Positions 1 through 9,774 of a DNA stretch of 64,000 nt are shown piece by piece. This DNA comes from Providencia vermicola. Its GTDB lineage: Bacteria; Pseudomonadota; Gammaproteobacteria; Enterobacterales; Enterobacteriaceae. Under the pieces are notes generated by a model. That model was given only the letters and a program-made list of their open reading frames with translations. It was not told the DNA's origin and did not search any database. The DNA is taken from positions 124,001 through 188,000 of the forward strand of contig NZ_JAGSPI010000006.1 in the NCBI RefSeq assembly GCF_020381325.1, in the 5' to 3' direction. Each line of letters begins with the position of its first letter. Position 1 is the stretch's first letter. Made by a program: the position numbers and the translations under genes.

Positions 1-1
1 T

Positions 2-2038
2 ACCATTGAAATTTTACGCCGTCCATTTAACTTCCCTGATCAAAAAGAAGGGCAGATTCTGGCACGTATGGTGTTTGAAAATAATGCCTTAAGTAAGATT
101 GAAAATATGGAGAATGGCCGCTCATTTGGTTTCTTCCGTTTAGATCCAAAACTTATCACCATGATGCAATCTGCAAATAATGAGCAGCGTTTGGTGCTGC
201 CATTAGCCGATTTTCCTGAATCTCTGGTGAAAATCTTACTTGAAACCGAAGATAGAAACTTTTACGAGCACGATGGTGTCAGTTTGTACTCTATTGGCCG
301 TGCTGTTGTTGCTAACTTAACTGCTGGGCGCTCAGTACAAGGGGGAAGTACCCTGACACAGCAATTGGTCAAAAACCTGTTTTTAACTAATGAGCGAACC
401 TTAAAGCGTAAAGCTAACGAAGCCTATATGGCTCTCCTATTGGACTATAATTACAGCAAAGAGCGTATTTTAGAACTATATTTAAACGAAGTTTTCTTAG
501 GTCAAAATGGTAATGATGAAATTCGTGGTTTCCCGTTAGCGAGCTTGTACTATTTTGGTCGTCCAATTAATGAATTAAGCTTCGATCAGCAAGCATTGTT
601 GGTGGGAATGGTACAAGGGGCATCAACCTACAACCCTTGGACAAAACCACAAAATGCCATTAAACGCCGTAATATCGTGTTGAAAATTCTTGAAACGCGC
701 GGTGTGATTGACCAAGAAATGTACCAAGTTCTTAGCGCAAGGCCACTTGGTGTGAAAAATAAAGAGGGGCTGGTGGCATCTCAACCTGCCTTTATGCAAA
801 TGGTTCGCCTAGAACTCAATGAAAAATTGGGCGATAAAGTCAAAGAATTATCAGGCGCGAAAATTTTCACAACCTTAGACCCTGTTGCGCAAACTGCAGC
901 AGAAAACGCCGTGGAAAATGGTGTCGCAGATTTACGCAAAACCCGTAAATTAGACGATATTGAAGGTGCAATGGTGGTGGTTGACCGTATCAACGGTGAA
1001 GTGCGTGCCATGGTGGGTGGTTCTCAGCCACAATTCTCAGGGTTTAACCGTGCCTTGAACGCACGTCGTAGTATTGGTTCATTGGCAAAACCGCCTGTGT
1101 ACCTCGCCGCACTGAGTGAGCCTGATCGTTATCGTTTGAACACATGGTTAAAAGATGAACCGCTGACAGTTAAAGTCGGCAATCAAAATTGGAGCCCAAG
1201 AAACTACAGCCGTAATTTCAACGGCCGTATGATGCTAGTTGATGCGCTTGCAAAATCACAGAATATCCCAACCGTTAACTTAGGGTTAGATATTGGCCTC
1301 GACCAAGTGTTTAAGACGTTTGTTCGTCTAGGGGCACCAGCTGCAGCGATGGAAAAAGTGCCAGCGATGTTCCTAGGTGCTGTTAACTTAACGCCAGCGG
1401 AAGTGGCTCAGGTTTACCAAACTATTGGTGGTGAAGGCAATCGGGCGAAATTATCCTCCCTGCGTTCCGTTATCGACGGTGATGGTAACGAAATTTATCA
1501 AAGTTACCCATCCGCAGAGCGTGCTGTACCTTCACAAGCGGCTTATTTAACACTTTATGGTATGCAGCAAGTGGTGAATCAAGGAACAGGTCGCGTTTTA
1601 TTATCCAAATATGGTAAGTACAATTTGGCAGGTAAAACAGGGACAACCAATGATTTGCGTGATAGTTGGTATGCGGGTATTGATGGCAAAGAGGTGGCAA
1701 TTGTCTGGGTAGGGCGTGATAACAATGGCCCGACACAGTTAACAGGGGCGACAGGGGCTTTAAAAGTCTACCAACGCTACCTTGATAACCAAGCGCCATT
1801 AGCTCTGATTAATCGTGCGCCAGAGGGCATTGTCGATATGCAAGTCACGGCTGATGGTCAGTTAAGCTGCTCAAACTTTGGTGGCGGTAGAATGTTACCG
1901 ATTTGGACGGATAACCCAGACAGCCTATGCCAAGCCTCCGAAGACCAAGCACCAATGTGGAATTTAAATGGCAATAATGATGAGCAAAAAAGTGATGCGC
2001 CGGACTGGGTGAAGGATATGTTTGGCGATAATCCCTAA
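2..2038 (+). CDS. mrcB: Penicillin-binding protein 1B, 5'-truncated by window edge
   Basis: Bifunctional class A PBP of the inner membrane that polymerises lipid II and cross-links peptidoglycan. The reading frame is open from base 2 with no start codon, so the N-terminal cytoplasmic tail, membrane anchor and part of the UB2H region lie upstream of the window. Numbering from the internal Met at 68, the transglycosylase motif TEDRNFYEHDG carries the catalytic Glu at 61, and QGGSTLTQQLVKN follows. The transpeptidase nucleophile is Ser338 in SIGSLAKP, and the KTGTT box lies near residue 520. The C-terminus ends in DWVKDMFGDNP, close to the E. coli ending. Identification is secure from near-continuous similarity to E. 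coli PBP1b. Confidence 0.97.
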   Translation, partial: TIEILRRPFNFPDQKEGQILARMVFENNALSKIENMENGRSFGFFRLDPKLITMMQSANNEQRLVLPLADFPESLVKILLETEDRNFYEHDGVSLYSIGRAVVANLTAGRSVQGGSTLTQQLVKNLFLTNERTLKRKANEAYMALLLDYNYSKERILELYLNEVFLGQNGNDEIRGFPLASLYYFGRPINELSFDQQALLVGMVQGASTYNPWTKPQNAIKRRNIVLKILETRGVIDQEMYQVLSARPLGVKNKEGLVASQPAFMQMVRLELNEKLGDKVKELSGAKIFTTLDPVAQTAAENAVENGVADLRKTRKLDDIEGAMVVVDRINGEVRAMVGGSQPQFSGFNRALNARRSIGSLAKPPVYLAALSEPDRYRLNTWLKDEPLTVKVGNQNWSPRNYSRNFNGRMMLVDALAKSQNIPTVNLGLDIGLDQVFKTFVRLGAPAAAMEKVPAMFLGAVNLTPAEVAQVYQTIGGEGNRAKLSSLRSVIDGDGNEIYQSYPSAERAVPSQAAYLTLYGMQQVVNQGTGRVLLSKYGKYNLAGKTGTTNDLRDSWYAGIDGKEVAIVWVGRDNNGPTQLTGATGALKVYQRYLDNQAPLALINRAPEGIVDMQVTADGQLSCSNFGGGRMLPIWTDNPDSLCQASEDQAPMWNLNGNNDEQKSDAPDWVKDMFGDNP

Positions 2039-2162
2039 ATTTTCGTCATATTTCGAGCCGTGGCGGTGTTGGCTTCATTCGTCAACCCTAGTCACATACT
2101 TGTGTATGCTCCTAGGGATTTCCTCATTTGCCGCCTTGCCACAACTCGAACTATTTAGAGAA
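2039..2162 (+). repeat. ERIC-like palindromic element after mrcB
   Basis: A roughly 124-bp imperfect palindrome begins directly after the mrcB stop codon. Its centre (gtcacatac, loop, gtatgctcc) and its end (ctatttagag) match the ERIC/IRU family layout. Left arm TCGAGCCGTGGC pairs with the right-arm complement, and CCCTAG pairs with CTAGGG around the centre. It has no coding potential and is a single copy here. Confidence 0.85.
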
Positions 2163-2263
2163 TTAATTAGTTGGTGAATCGCTTATTTGAAAGGCTAATT
2201 ATTCGAGTATGAATTAGTTAGGGAGTTGTGGTGTCGAACCTAGAGTTATCTATTCTTAACTAT

Positions 2264-2303
2264 AAAAAAATAGAGGTGAAAATGGATAAAATTTCACCTC
2301 TAT
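2264..2303 (-). terminator. Rho-independent terminator of hemL
   Basis: A perfect 12-bp stem (atagaggtgaaa and its complement) encloses a 10-nt loop and is followed on the minus strand by a run of six to seven T. It lies 15 bp past the hemL stop codon. Confidence 0.88.
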
Positions 2304-2317
2304 AACATCAATGTGAA

Positions 2318-3607
2318 TTAATTCTCTTTAATTTTCATCAATGCAGTTTCAGCTGCTTTGATAGTTTTTTCAATATCTTCATCGCTGTGTGCGATAGACA
2401 TAAACCCGGCTTCAAAAGCGGATGGTGCGAGGTAAATGCCTTGTTCTAACATGTAATGGAAGAATTTTTTGAAGCGCTCCACATCGCATTTCATCACATC
2501 TTGGTAGCAAGTCACTGTTGCTGCATCCGTGAAGAAAATACCAAACATCCCCCCGACATGATTGATGACCATCGGGATACCTTGTTCTTGGGAAGCACGT
2601 TTTAACCCACGGGCTAATTTTTCTGTTAGCTCATTTAAACGTGAATGAACACCTGGTTGAGACACTTCTTTTAAGCAAGCGAGGCCCGCTGCCATTGCAA
2701 CAGGGTTACCCGATAAAGTACCAGCTTGGTAAACAGGGCCGATAGGCGCTAATTTTTCCATAATTTCAAGACGACCACCAAATGCACCCACAGGCATACC
2801 ACCACCAATAATCTTGCCTAAGCAGGTCAAGTCTGGCTCAACACCGTAGTAATCTTGTGCGCCACCTAATGCAACACGAAAGCCTGTCATTACTTCATCA
2901 ATGATCAGTACGGCGTTAAATTCATCACATAGTGCACGTAAGCCAGGTAGGAATTCTGCAGTGGGTGGCACGCAGTTCATGTTCCCAGCAACAGGCTCCA
3001 CGATGACACAAGCTATATCTTCAGGATAATTTTCAAAGGCTTGGCGCACAGATGCAAGGTCATTGTAAGTGCAAGTGAGCGTGTGTTTGACGAAATCTTC
3101 AGGAACACCGGGTGAGTTTGGTTCGCCCATGGTCAGCGCACCAGAACCTGCTTTCACTAATAAGCAATCTGCGTGGCCATGGTAGCAACCTTCGAATTTG
3201 ATAATTTTATCGCGGCCTGTATAGCCGCGAGCTAGGCGAATAGCACTCATGGTGGCTTCAGTACCAGAGTTCACCATGCGAACTAAATCCATAGAAGGAA
3301 CAAGTTCGCACACTAATTCGGCCATTTCAACTTCGGCGGCAGTTGGTGCGCCGAAACTCAAACCTTTATGGACGGCTTTAATTACCGCATCGCGAATTTC
3401 AGGATGGTTATGGCCTAAGACCATTGGTCCCCATGAGCCAACGTAATCGACATACGCTTTACCATCAACATCATAAATATAAGCACCATCCGCTTTTTCG
3501 ATAAATAAAGGCGTACCACCGACACCATTAAAGGCGCGAACTGGCGAATTCACACCGCCAGGAATTTGTTGTTTTGCTTGCTCATACAGAATTTCAGATT
3601 GCGACAT
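2318..3607 (-). CDS. hemL: Glutamate-1-semialdehyde 2,1-aminomutase
   Basis: PLP enzyme of the C5 haem pathway that converts glutamate-1-semialdehyde to 5-aminolevulinate in the cytoplasm. The product is 429 aa, close to the usual 426. The N-terminus [18 protein letters not shown] matches the family start, and Lys265 in LGKIIGGG is the Schiff-base lysine. Upstream in-frame Met codons exist (to 3667), but the start at 3607 has GGAG eight bases ahead and fits the family length. It is divergent from erpA, as in E. coli where the two genes are also near neighbours. Confidence 0.97.
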   Translation of the reverse strand: MSQSEILYEQAKQQIPGGVNSPVRAFNGVGGTPLFIEKADGAYIYDVDGKAYVDYVGSWGPMVLGHNHPEIRDAVIKAVHKGLSFGAPTAAEVEMAELVCELVPSMDLVRMVNSGTEATMSAIRLARGYTGRDKIIKFEGCYHGHADCLLVKAGSGALTMGEPNSPGVPEDFVKHTLTCTYNDLASVRQAFENYPEDIACVIVEPVAGNMNCVPPTAEFLPGLRALCDEFNAVLIIDEVMTGFRVALGGAQDYYGVEPDLTCLGKIIGGGMPVGAFGGRLEIMEKLAPIGPVYQAGTLSGNPVAMAAGLACLKEVSQPGVHSRLNELTEKLARGLKRASQEQGIPMVINHVGGMFGIFFTDAATVTCYQDVMKCDVERFKKFFHYMLEQGIYLAPSAFEAGFMSIAHSDEDIEKTIKAAETALMKIKEN

Positions 3608-3719
3608 GGCAGGGCTCCAGAAAAGGGCGAAATAAAAATTTGCTACCATTCTAAAGCACTGCATCAATTAAACCAAATGTTGCTAGCAAGATATGCACAA
3701 TGTGTCTAATTGCGTAACA

Positions 3720-3744
3720 ACACTTGAACGATTTAGTCAAGTGG
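3720..3744. promoter_or_regulatory. Putative IscR type-1 binding site upstream of erpA
   Basis: A 7-bp inverted repeat, CACTTGA and TCAAGTG separated by 9 bp, sits about 75 bp before the erpA start. Compared by eye with the published IscR type-1 consensus (ATASYYGACT followed by RRWWYAGTCRRSTAT), 20 of 25 positions agree. Repression of erpA by [2Fe-2S]-IscR is known in E. coli. Its operation here is inferred. Confidence 0.65.
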
Positions 3745-3820
3745 CGGATAATTGGGTTAATTGATCTGAGTGGTTTTTAACCCACACATGAATTTACCGG
3801 TCACCGGTTTGGAGTGAAAA

Positions 3821-4165
3821 ATGAGTGATGATGCAGCTCTGCCATTGCAATTTACTGATGCGGCAGCAATTAAAGTTAAAGATTTAGTCTCTGATGAGGA
3901 CAACCCAAATCTGCGTCTGCGTGTTTATATCACTGGTGGCGGATGCAGTGGTTTCCAGTACGGTTTCACCTTTGATGATCAAATCAACGATGGTGATATG
4001 ACTATTGAGAAACAAGGTGTTGCGCTGGTAGTTGACCCGATGAGCTTGCAATATTTGGTGGGCGGAAGTGTCGACTACACAGAGGGCTTAGAGGGTTCTC
4101 GTTTTATCGTAACAAATCCAAATGCTAAGTCTACCTGTGGGTGTGGGTCGTCCTTTAGCGTCTAA
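3821..4165 (+). CDS. erpA: Iron-sulfur cluster insertion protein ErpA
   Basis: A-type Fe-S carrier that delivers clusters to essential apoproteins, including those of isoprenoid synthesis. The 114-aa length equals the E. coli protein. The three ligand cysteines are Cys42 (GGGCSGF) and Cys106/Cys108 (CGCGSSFSV). The start is preceded by GGAGTG. A candidate IscR operator lies upstream, and an ERIC-like element starts right after the stop codon. Confidence 0.97.
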   Translation: MSDDAALPLQFTDAAAIKVKDLVSDEDNPNLRLRVYITGGGCSGFQYGFTFDDQINDGDMTIEKQGVALVVDPMSLQYLVGGSVDYTEGLEGSRFIVTNPNAKSTCGCGSSFSV

Positions 4166-4166
4166 A

Positions 4167-4294
4167 AATTTTCGTCATATTTCGCGCTGTGGCGGTGTTG
4201 GCTTCATTCAGCTACTCGGGTCACATACTAGTGTATGCTCCCCGAGATAGCTTCATTTGCCGCCTTGCCACAACGCAAACTATTTAGAAAATTT
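4167..4294 (+). repeat. ERIC-like element, full-length, after erpA
   Basis: Full-length unit starting one base past the erpA stop codon. The outermost ends form an inverted repeat (AAATTTTC / GAAAATTT). The left arm GCGCTGTGGC pairs with the right-arm complement GCGTTGTGGC, and CTCGGG pairs with CCCGAG at the centre. It is the first member of a longer repeat block reaching to btuF. Confidence 0.85.
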
Positions 4295-4297
4295 CTG

Positions 4298-4338
4298 TAA
4301 TTCTTAATTCTTAATTCTTAATTCTTAATTCTTAATTT
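4298..4338 (+). repeat. Heptanucleotide microsatellite (ttaattc)n
   Basis: Nearly six tandem copies of a 7-bp unit begin exactly at the right end of the ERIC-like element. The last copy has one change. It is non-coding and likely unstable in length. Confidence 0.9.
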
Positions 4339-4365
4339 GATAAGACATTTATTGTTCGCAAAGTT

Positions 4366-4867
4366 GCTCCGTGGCGGTGTTGGCTTCATTCAACTACTCG
4401 GGTCACATACCTGTGTATGCTCCCCTAGATATCTTCATTTGCCGCCTTGCCACAACGCAAACTATTTAGAAAATTAACGATATATTCAGTTTTCTAACTT
4501 TTGACGGTGTTGGCTTCATTCAGCTACTCGGGTCACATACCTGTGTATGCTCCCCTAGATATCTTCATTTGCCGCCTAGCTGCAACTCAAACTATTTAGA
4601 AAATTAACGATATATTCAGTTTTCTAACTTTTGACGGTGTTGGCTTCATTCAGCTACTCGGGTCACATACTTGTGTATGCTCCCCGAGATATATTCATTT
4701 ACCGCCTTGCCACAACGCGAACTATTTAGAAAATTAACGATATATTCAGTTTTCTAACTTTTGGTGGTGTTGGCTTCATTCAGCTACTCGGGTCACATAC
4801 TAGTGTATGCTCCTAGGGATTTGCTTACTTGCCACCTTGCCACAACGCGAACTATTTAGAAAATTTC
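4366..4867 (+). repeat. Tandem array of four 130-bp ERIC-derived units
   Basis: The sequence ggtgttggcttcattca recurs at about 4375, 4505, 4635 and 4765, an exact 130-bp period. Each unit is an ERIC-like element lacking the outer cgtcatattt arm, joined by an identical AT-rich spacer of about 33 bp (aacgatatattcagttttct). Units differ at the centre (cccctag, cccgag or cctaggg) and in the right arm (gccttgccacaac or gcctagctgcaac). Confidence 0.88.
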
Positions 4868-4869
4868 TA

Positions 4870-4898
4870 GATTCGTAATTCGTAATTCGTAATTCTTA
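4870..4898 (+). repeat. Second heptanucleotide run (attcgta)n
   Basis: Three to four copies of a 7-bp unit, with the last changed to attctta, sit at the right end of the array immediately before the btuF stop codon. The unit differs by one base from the run at the other side of the array. Confidence 0.85.
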
Positions 4899-4899
4899 A

Positions 4900-5733
4900 C
4901 TATCCATTGGATAAAGCGTTTAACTGCTCACACAGTTGTTCGGTCGCGTTAACAATTCGTGGGCCTGCACGATGAAACCAATCTTCATTTAAACGAATGA
5001 TTGGGACATCCAGCTGTGATTGCCAAAAATCCCTTACGACTTTTTCCTGTTCAATTGAGCCAGTCATTACAATTACATCAGGATTGCGGGTGAGCACTTG
5101 CTCACGGCTAATTTGCGGCCATTGCACGGCGCTGTTAGCAAAAATATTTTCCCCCCCACAAAATGTCACGACATCATTTTGCAATGTATGCTTACCCGCA
5201 CTAAATAAAGGCTGAGTTCCCAGTTGGATAAAGATTTTTTGGGTTTTGAGATCTGACTTTTTTTGATTTCGATAAGGAGCTAACTTAGCTCGCATAGCGC
5301 TAATATTTTGCTGAGCCAGTTCAGGTCTAGCGCTGTATTGGGATAGCTCATTGACAGCGTCAATGACTCCATCAATGGCTTGTGGGTCAAAATAGATAAT
5401 GGGAATGCCAAAGGATGCCAACTGATCAAGTGGCCGTTGCGGGTTTCCTCCTCGCCATGCCAAAATCAAATCTGGTTTAAGCGCAATAATACGCTCGACA
5501 TTAACCCCTTGCCAATCAGAAACTTGTTCCAGTTTTTTTGCCTGTTCGGGGTAATCGGAGTAAGCACTAACTGCAATCAAGTTATCACCTAACCCAGCAG
5601 CATAGGCAAGCTCTGTATTTGCAGGGGATAAACTAACCACGCGCTGTTTCGGCTCAGACAGAGCAGAAAATGAGATAAAACAAGCCAATAATAAAGTAAT
5701 AATGTGGGATGAATAGGCAGTTAATTTTTTCAT
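4900..5733 (-). CDS. btuF: Vitamin B12 ABC transporter periplasmic binding protein
   Basis: Periplasmic cobalamin-binding partner of BtuCD. A hydrophobic signal peptide (residues 1 to about 26, ending SALS-EP) precedes a helical-backbone metal/B12-binding fold. VVSLSPANTELAYAAGLG, YSDYP, SDWQGVNVERI and AWRGGNPQRP track the E. coli protein closely. The product is 277 aa. It lies downstream of mtnN on the same strand with a 63-bp gap, the conserved E. coli arrangement. No cobalamin riboswitch is visible ahead of it. Confidence 0.95.
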   Translation of the reverse strand: MKKLTAYSSHIITLLLACFISFSALSEPKQRVVSLSPANTELAYAAGLGDNLIAVSAYSDYPEQAKKLEQVSDWQGVNVERIIALKPDLILAWRGGNPQRPLDQLASFGIPIIYFDPQAIDGVIDAVNELSQYSARPELAQQNISAMRAKLAPYRNQKKSDLKTQKIFIQLGTQPLFSAGKHTLQNDVVTFCGGENIFANSAVQWPQISREQVLTRNPDVIVMTGSIEQEKVVRDFWQSQLDVPIIRLNEDWFHRAGPRIVNATEQLCEQLNALSNG

Positions 5734-5796
5734 GGTATATCATTATGTGGCGATAAAAGGCATACCTGACAATGAGTTATGCCTTTTTTGTCGAAT

Positions 5797-6489
5797 TTAA
5801 GCCAGCTTAGCTAAAATTGCATTGATCATCAGTGAAGACTGGCGAGCTGCAACGGGAAGAAATTCGTCAAAGCTGGTATGCGATTCTTTATCTGCAACAT
5901 CTGAAATCGCGCGAACCACAACAAATGGTACGCCGAATTGATGACAGACTTGGCCAATCGCCGTTGCTTCCATTTCAACGGCAGCAACTTGTGGGAAGGT
6001 CGCTTTAATGCGTGCTAAAGGTTCTGCACCATTAATGAAGGCATCACCGCTACATACTAAGCCACGAACTGCATTCATATCGAGCAACTTAATGCATTGC
6101 TCAGCAACATCAATGAGTTTGTTATCAGCAACAAAAGCAGGTGGGCATTGTGCCATCTGGCCTGGCTCGTAGCCAAATGCCGTAACATCAGCATCGTGAT
6201 AGCGTACTTCGGTCGAAACAACGATATCACCCACATTTAAGCGAGGGTCTAACCCGCCAGCGGAACCTGTATTAATCACGACATCAGGCTGACAATGTTC
6301 TAACAACAAAGTCGTGCCAATAGCAGCAGCAACTTTACCAATACCTGATTTTAATAGGGCAATATCAACACCGTTAATTTTCCCAGTGTAAATTTCACAA
6401 CCTGCGCGACTAATGGTTTGGCAGCCTTCAATTTGTGAGCGAAGAATAGCAACCTCTTGCTCCATCGCTCCAATGATCCCAACTTTCAT
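5797..6489 (-). CDS. mtnN: 5'-methylthioadenosine/S-adenosylhomocysteine nucleosidase
   Basis: Cleaves adenine from MTA, SAH and 5'-deoxyadenosine; it feeds methionine salvage and autoinducer-2 synthesis. The 230-aa product starts [13 protein letters not shown], with Glu12 as a catalytic residue. The acid Asp lies in [11 protein letters not shown] near residue 197. The start at 6489 is chosen because AAGGAGA lies ahead of it; an in-frame upstream Met at 6531 lacks family support. It is divergent from dgt and probably co-transcribed with btuF. Confidence 0.97.
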   Translation of the reverse strand: MKVGIIGAMEQEVAILRSQIEGCQTISRAGCEIYTGKINGVDIALLKSGIGKVAAAIGTTLLLEHCQPDVVINTGSAGGLDPRLNVGDIVVSTEVRYHDADVTAFGYEPGQMAQCPPAFVADNKLIDVAEQCIKLLDMNAVRGLVCSGDAFINGAEPLARIKATFPQVAAVEMEATAIGQVCHQFGVPFVVVRAISDVADKESHTSFDEFLPVAARQSSLMINAILAKLA

Positions 6490-6735
6490 TTTGTCTCCTT
6501 TTCCCTGCTTAATTTGTACGATTAGTGTCAATATTTTGACTAGGGAAGATAATGTTTTATTGTGTTAGTGCTGTGTTCTTCGAGCGGGTTCGCAAATTTT
6601 ATTGTAACAACTCGAATTTCGACAACGAAATTACAAAGATGCACGAAGTGTAACATTGAAAGGTGAGTCGTGAAGTATTTTTCCTGTGTTTAGGCTATAT
6701 AATGAAACATCAATCGAGATAGGGAAGGTGGCAGC

Positions 6736-8262
6736 GTGGGTGAAATTAATTTTCTAAAGAAACTGAGCTTTCAGCGTAACTATATGAGCAGTGCTAAAAA
6801 CCAGAAAGTCTCACCACAGGATGAAGACGCCGTAAACCGCTTATTTGAAAGTGACCGTGGGCGTATTATTAATTCCGCTGCTATTCGTCGTTTACAACAA
6901 AAAACACAAGTTTTCCCATTAGAACAAAATGCGGCGGTGCGCAGCCGATTAACTCATTCACTTGAAGTTCAGCAAGTGGGGCGCTATATCAGTAAAACCG
7001 TGCTTGGTGAGCTGAAAAAGAAAAAATTATTAGAAACCTATGGGTTAGATGAGCGTTGTGATGCTTTTGAAAGCTTAGTGGAGATGTCCTGCCTGATGCA
7101 TGACATTGGTAACCCACCTTTCGGACATTTTGGTGAGGCTGCTATTCAGCGCTGGTTTAGCAAACTACTCGCCCCTGACTATCTATTTTCACCTGACCTA
7201 CCCGACCCTTGTCAAATTGAAGCATTGCAATTAACAGGCAATGAAAAGCAAGACCTTTTTCGTCGCCAATTGAAGCGTGATTTATGTTCATTTGAGGGGA
7301 ATGCACAAGGTTTACGAATGGCTCACCGCTTGTTGAAACTTAACCTAACCTACGCACAAATTGGTTCTATCTTAAAATATACGCGAGGAGCTTATGATTT
7401 AGAACCAATCCCAGCAGAATTTGATTATTTGATGAAAAAACCAGGGTATTACTGGTCTGAAGCGGATTTTGTCACTGAACTTACCAAGAAACTCGATATG
7501 GAGAAATATTGCCGTTTTCCACTTTCATACATTATGGAGGCGGCAGATGATATCTCTTATTGTATTGCTGATTTGGATGATGCCGCAGAAAAAGGGATCT
7601 TTACCGTTGAGCAACTAATTGATTATTTGCGCGCAGAGTGGGGGGAAGTTGAGCAGAATGATTTATTCGATCAAACCATTATGCGTGCTTATAACAATAT
7701 TAGTGATAACCACACAAGGCGGATTCAGCAAGATCAGTTTTTTATGTACTTACGCGTTAATATTACAGGTAAGTTAGCGCACTATAGTGCCCAGCGTTTT
7801 ATTAAAAACCTACCTGAAATTTATCATGGCTGTTTTAATAGCGCATTATTGGAAGACAAAAGCCCTGAGCATCGTTTGCTGAAAGTGTTGAAAACCGTTG
7901 CATTTAAACATGTATTTAACCATCACGAAGTCGAGCAGCTAGAGTTGCAAGGCTATAAAATTATCAGTGGATTACTCGATTTTTATAGTCCGTTGCTAAT
8001 GATGAACCGAACTGACTTTGCCGATTTAGTGGAAAAAAATTACCACAAACACTTTTTTATTGAAACGCGGTTATTCCATAAGTTATCCAATAAGCACCGT
8101 TTATCCTATAACGAGGCGCTTGAGAAAGTCTCTGCAACGAATGAAGCGGATAAATCTATTCTTGAGTTTTACTATCGAGCCCGTTTGATTCAAGACTACA
8201 TCAGCGGTATGACAGATCACTATGCTTATGAAGAATATAGAAAATTTATGGTGAGTAATTAA
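6736..8262 (+). CDS. dgt: Deoxyguanosinetriphosphate triphosphohydrolase
   Basis: HD-superfamily enzyme that hydrolyses dGTP to deoxyguanosine and tripolyphosphate. The 508-aa product shows [25 protein letters not shown] near the N-terminus, the metal-binding His in [12 protein letters not shown], and the HD pair in [27 protein letters not shown] and [17 protein letters not shown] continue the family pattern. Translation appears to start at GTG, with GGAAGG about 10 bases upstream. It is divergent from mtnN. Confidence 0.96.
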   Translation: MGEINFLKKLSFQRNYMSSAKNQKVSPQDEDAVNRLFESDRGRIINSAAIRRLQQKTQVFPLEQNAAVRSRLTHSLEVQQVGRYISKTVLGELKKKKLLETYGLDERCDAFESLVEMSCLMHDIGNPPFGHFGEAAIQRWFSKLLAPDYLFSPDLPDPCQIEALQLTGNEKQDLFRRQLKRDLCSFEGNAQGLRMAHRLLKLNLTYAQIGSILKYTRGAYDLEPIPAEFDYLMKKPGYYWSEADFVTELTKKLDMEKYCRFPLSYIMEAADDISYCIADLDDAAEKGIFTVEQLIDYLRAEWGEVEQNDLFDQTIMRAYNNISDNHTRRIQQDQFFMYLRVNITGKLAHYSAQRFIKNLPEIYHGCFNSALLEDKSPEHRLLKVLKTVAFKHVFNHHEVEQLELQGYKIISGLLDFYSPLLMMNRTDFADLVEKNYHKHFFIETRLFHKLSNKHRLSYNEALEKVSATNEADKSILEFYYRARLIQDYISGMTDHYAYEEYRKFMVSN

Positions 8263-8314
8263 TAATATTAATTCGCTAAGTAATAAAATCGAAAAGTAGG
8301 CAATAAAATAAAAG

Positions 8315-8352
8315 GAAAAACAGGTATACTAGGCTGTCTGTTTTTCTCTTTT
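8315..8352 (+). terminator. Possible terminator between dgt and rlmD
   Basis: A 9-bp, A/T-rich inverted repeat (gaaaaacag / ctgtttttc) with a 14-nt loop is followed by a pyrimidine-rich tail. A TATACT box sits in the loop, so the same segment could instead be promoter DNA for rlmD-relA. The call is tentative. Confidence 0.35.
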
Positions 8353-8426
8353 CAGAAATAAAAAATACCTGAAATGGAAACAAACAAGGACCCTTTTTTG
8401 TAACTAATACTTTGTTGTGACTACTT

Positions 8427-9758
8427 ATGGCTCAATTTTACTCTCCGAACCGCCGCACCACTCCTCGCCGTCAACTTACGGTCATTGCTGATAGCTTAGA
8501 TGCCGCAGGGCAAGGTATAGCTCGTCTTGACGGGAAAACAATTTTCGTTGCGGATTTATTACCAGGGGAAGAAGCTCAAATTGAGTTAACGGAAGAAAAG
8601 CGTAGTTTTGCGAAAGCGAAAGTGGTTAAGCGCTTATCAACAAGTCCACAGAGAGTGAAGCCACAATGCCGTTATTTTAATCAGTGTGGTGGCTGTCAAC
8701 AGCAACATATTGATATTGAATTACAAAGAGCAAGTAAGGCTGAGGCTTTACAATATTTAATGATGCGAGAAACGGGGGGTGATAAAAGTGCAGCTCCGGT
8801 GATGAGTGGTGAACCTTATGGTTATCGCCGTCGTGCTCGCTTAGGCTTGCAATATCAGCCTAAACATCAACGGTTGGTGATGGGGTTTCGTCAAGTACAG
8901 TCCAATACACTGGTTGATATTAAAAACTGTCCTGTATTAGCGCCTGAACTGGATATGTTACTTGCTCCCCTTTATGAGTGTCTTAACCAACTTAGCATTA
9001 AGTCGAAATTAGGTCATGTTGAGCTTATCCACGCGGATAACAGCAATATCATCATGATCCGCCATTTAGTACCTTTTTCACATGCAGATAAACAGAAACT
9101 TAACGATTTTGAAAGTCAATATGACGTGTCTATCTGGCTGGCAGGAAATGACAATGCATTAGAAGCGCTGACGTCGAGCTCACCAATGCCAGAATATCAA
9201 GTGGTAGGTGAAGTGCTTAAATTTAACCCATTAAATTTTATTCAAGTGAATGGGCAAGTAAATCAATTGATGGTGGCACAAGCATTAGCATGGTTAGATC
9301 TAACGCGTGAAGATAGGGTATTAGACCTTTTTTGCGGAATGGGTAATTTTACGTTACCAATAGCGCGATTAGCGCAATCAGTTGTCGGGGTTGAAGGTGT
9401 CGAAAATTTAGTCGAACAGGCACGAAACAATGCTCAGCTCAATACTATTTCCAACGCGACCTTCTATAATGAGAACCTAGAAGCCGAAATTCATACACAA
9501 CCGTGGGCAGCCCAAGGGTTCAACAAAGTATTATTAGACCCTGCACGTGCAGGGGCGGCGGGCGTGATGGAACATTTAATTAAACTGATGCCCGAAAAAA
9601 TTGTCTATGTTTCTTGTAACCCAACGACATTAGCAAGGGACAGTAAAGTTTTGCTTGATGAGGGGTATCAATTATTACATTTGCGGATGTTAGACATGTT
9701 TCCGCACACTAGCCATTTAGAATCAATGGCACTATTTATCCGTCGACCAGAGCATTAA
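8427..9758 (+). CDS. rlmD: 23S rRNA (uracil-1939-C5)-methyltransferase
   Basis: SAM-dependent RNA methyltransferase with an N-terminal TRAM domain (about residues 12-70). A [4Fe-4S] site is formed by Cys81, Cys87 and Cys90 ([10 protein letters not shown]), plus Cys168 in IKNCPV. The SAM-binding motif is DLFCGMGNF, and the catalytic Cys lies in [13 protein letters not shown]. The 443-aa length fits the family. relA follows 16 bp later on the same strand, the standard rlmD-relA operon. Confidence 0.96.
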   Translation: MAQFYSPNRRTTPRRQLTVIADSLDAAGQGIARLDGKTIFVADLLPGEEAQIELTEEKRSFAKAKVVKRLSTSPQRVKPQCRYFNQCGGCQQQHIDIELQRASKAEALQYLMMRETGGDKSAAPVMSGEPYGYRRRARLGLQYQPKHQRLVMGFRQVQSNTLVDIKNCPVLAPELDMLLAPLYECLNQLSIKSKLGHVELIHADNSNIIMIRHLVPFSHADKQKLNDFESQYDVSIWLAGNDNALEALTSSSPMPEYQVVGEVLKFNPLNFIQVNGQVNQLMVAQALAWLDLTREDRVLDLFCGMGNFTLPIARLAQSVVGVEGVENLVEQARNNAQLNTISNATFYNENLEAEIHTQPWAAQGFNKVLLDPARAGAAGVMEHLIKLMPEKIVYVSCNPTTLARDSKVLLDEGYQLLHLRMLDMFPHTSHLESMALFIRRPEH

Positions 9759-9774
9759 CAGGTAGGGAGAATAT

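Noticed and set aside
68-70. Met at 68 as the mrcB start
   Set aside because: The frame continues upstream to base 2 with PBP1b-like residues (RRPFNFPDQKEGQILAR), so the gene is simply cut by the window.
5734-5796. Cobalamin riboswitch for btuF
   Set aside because: Only 63 bp separate btuF from mtnN, too short for the element, and no B12-box sequence is seen.
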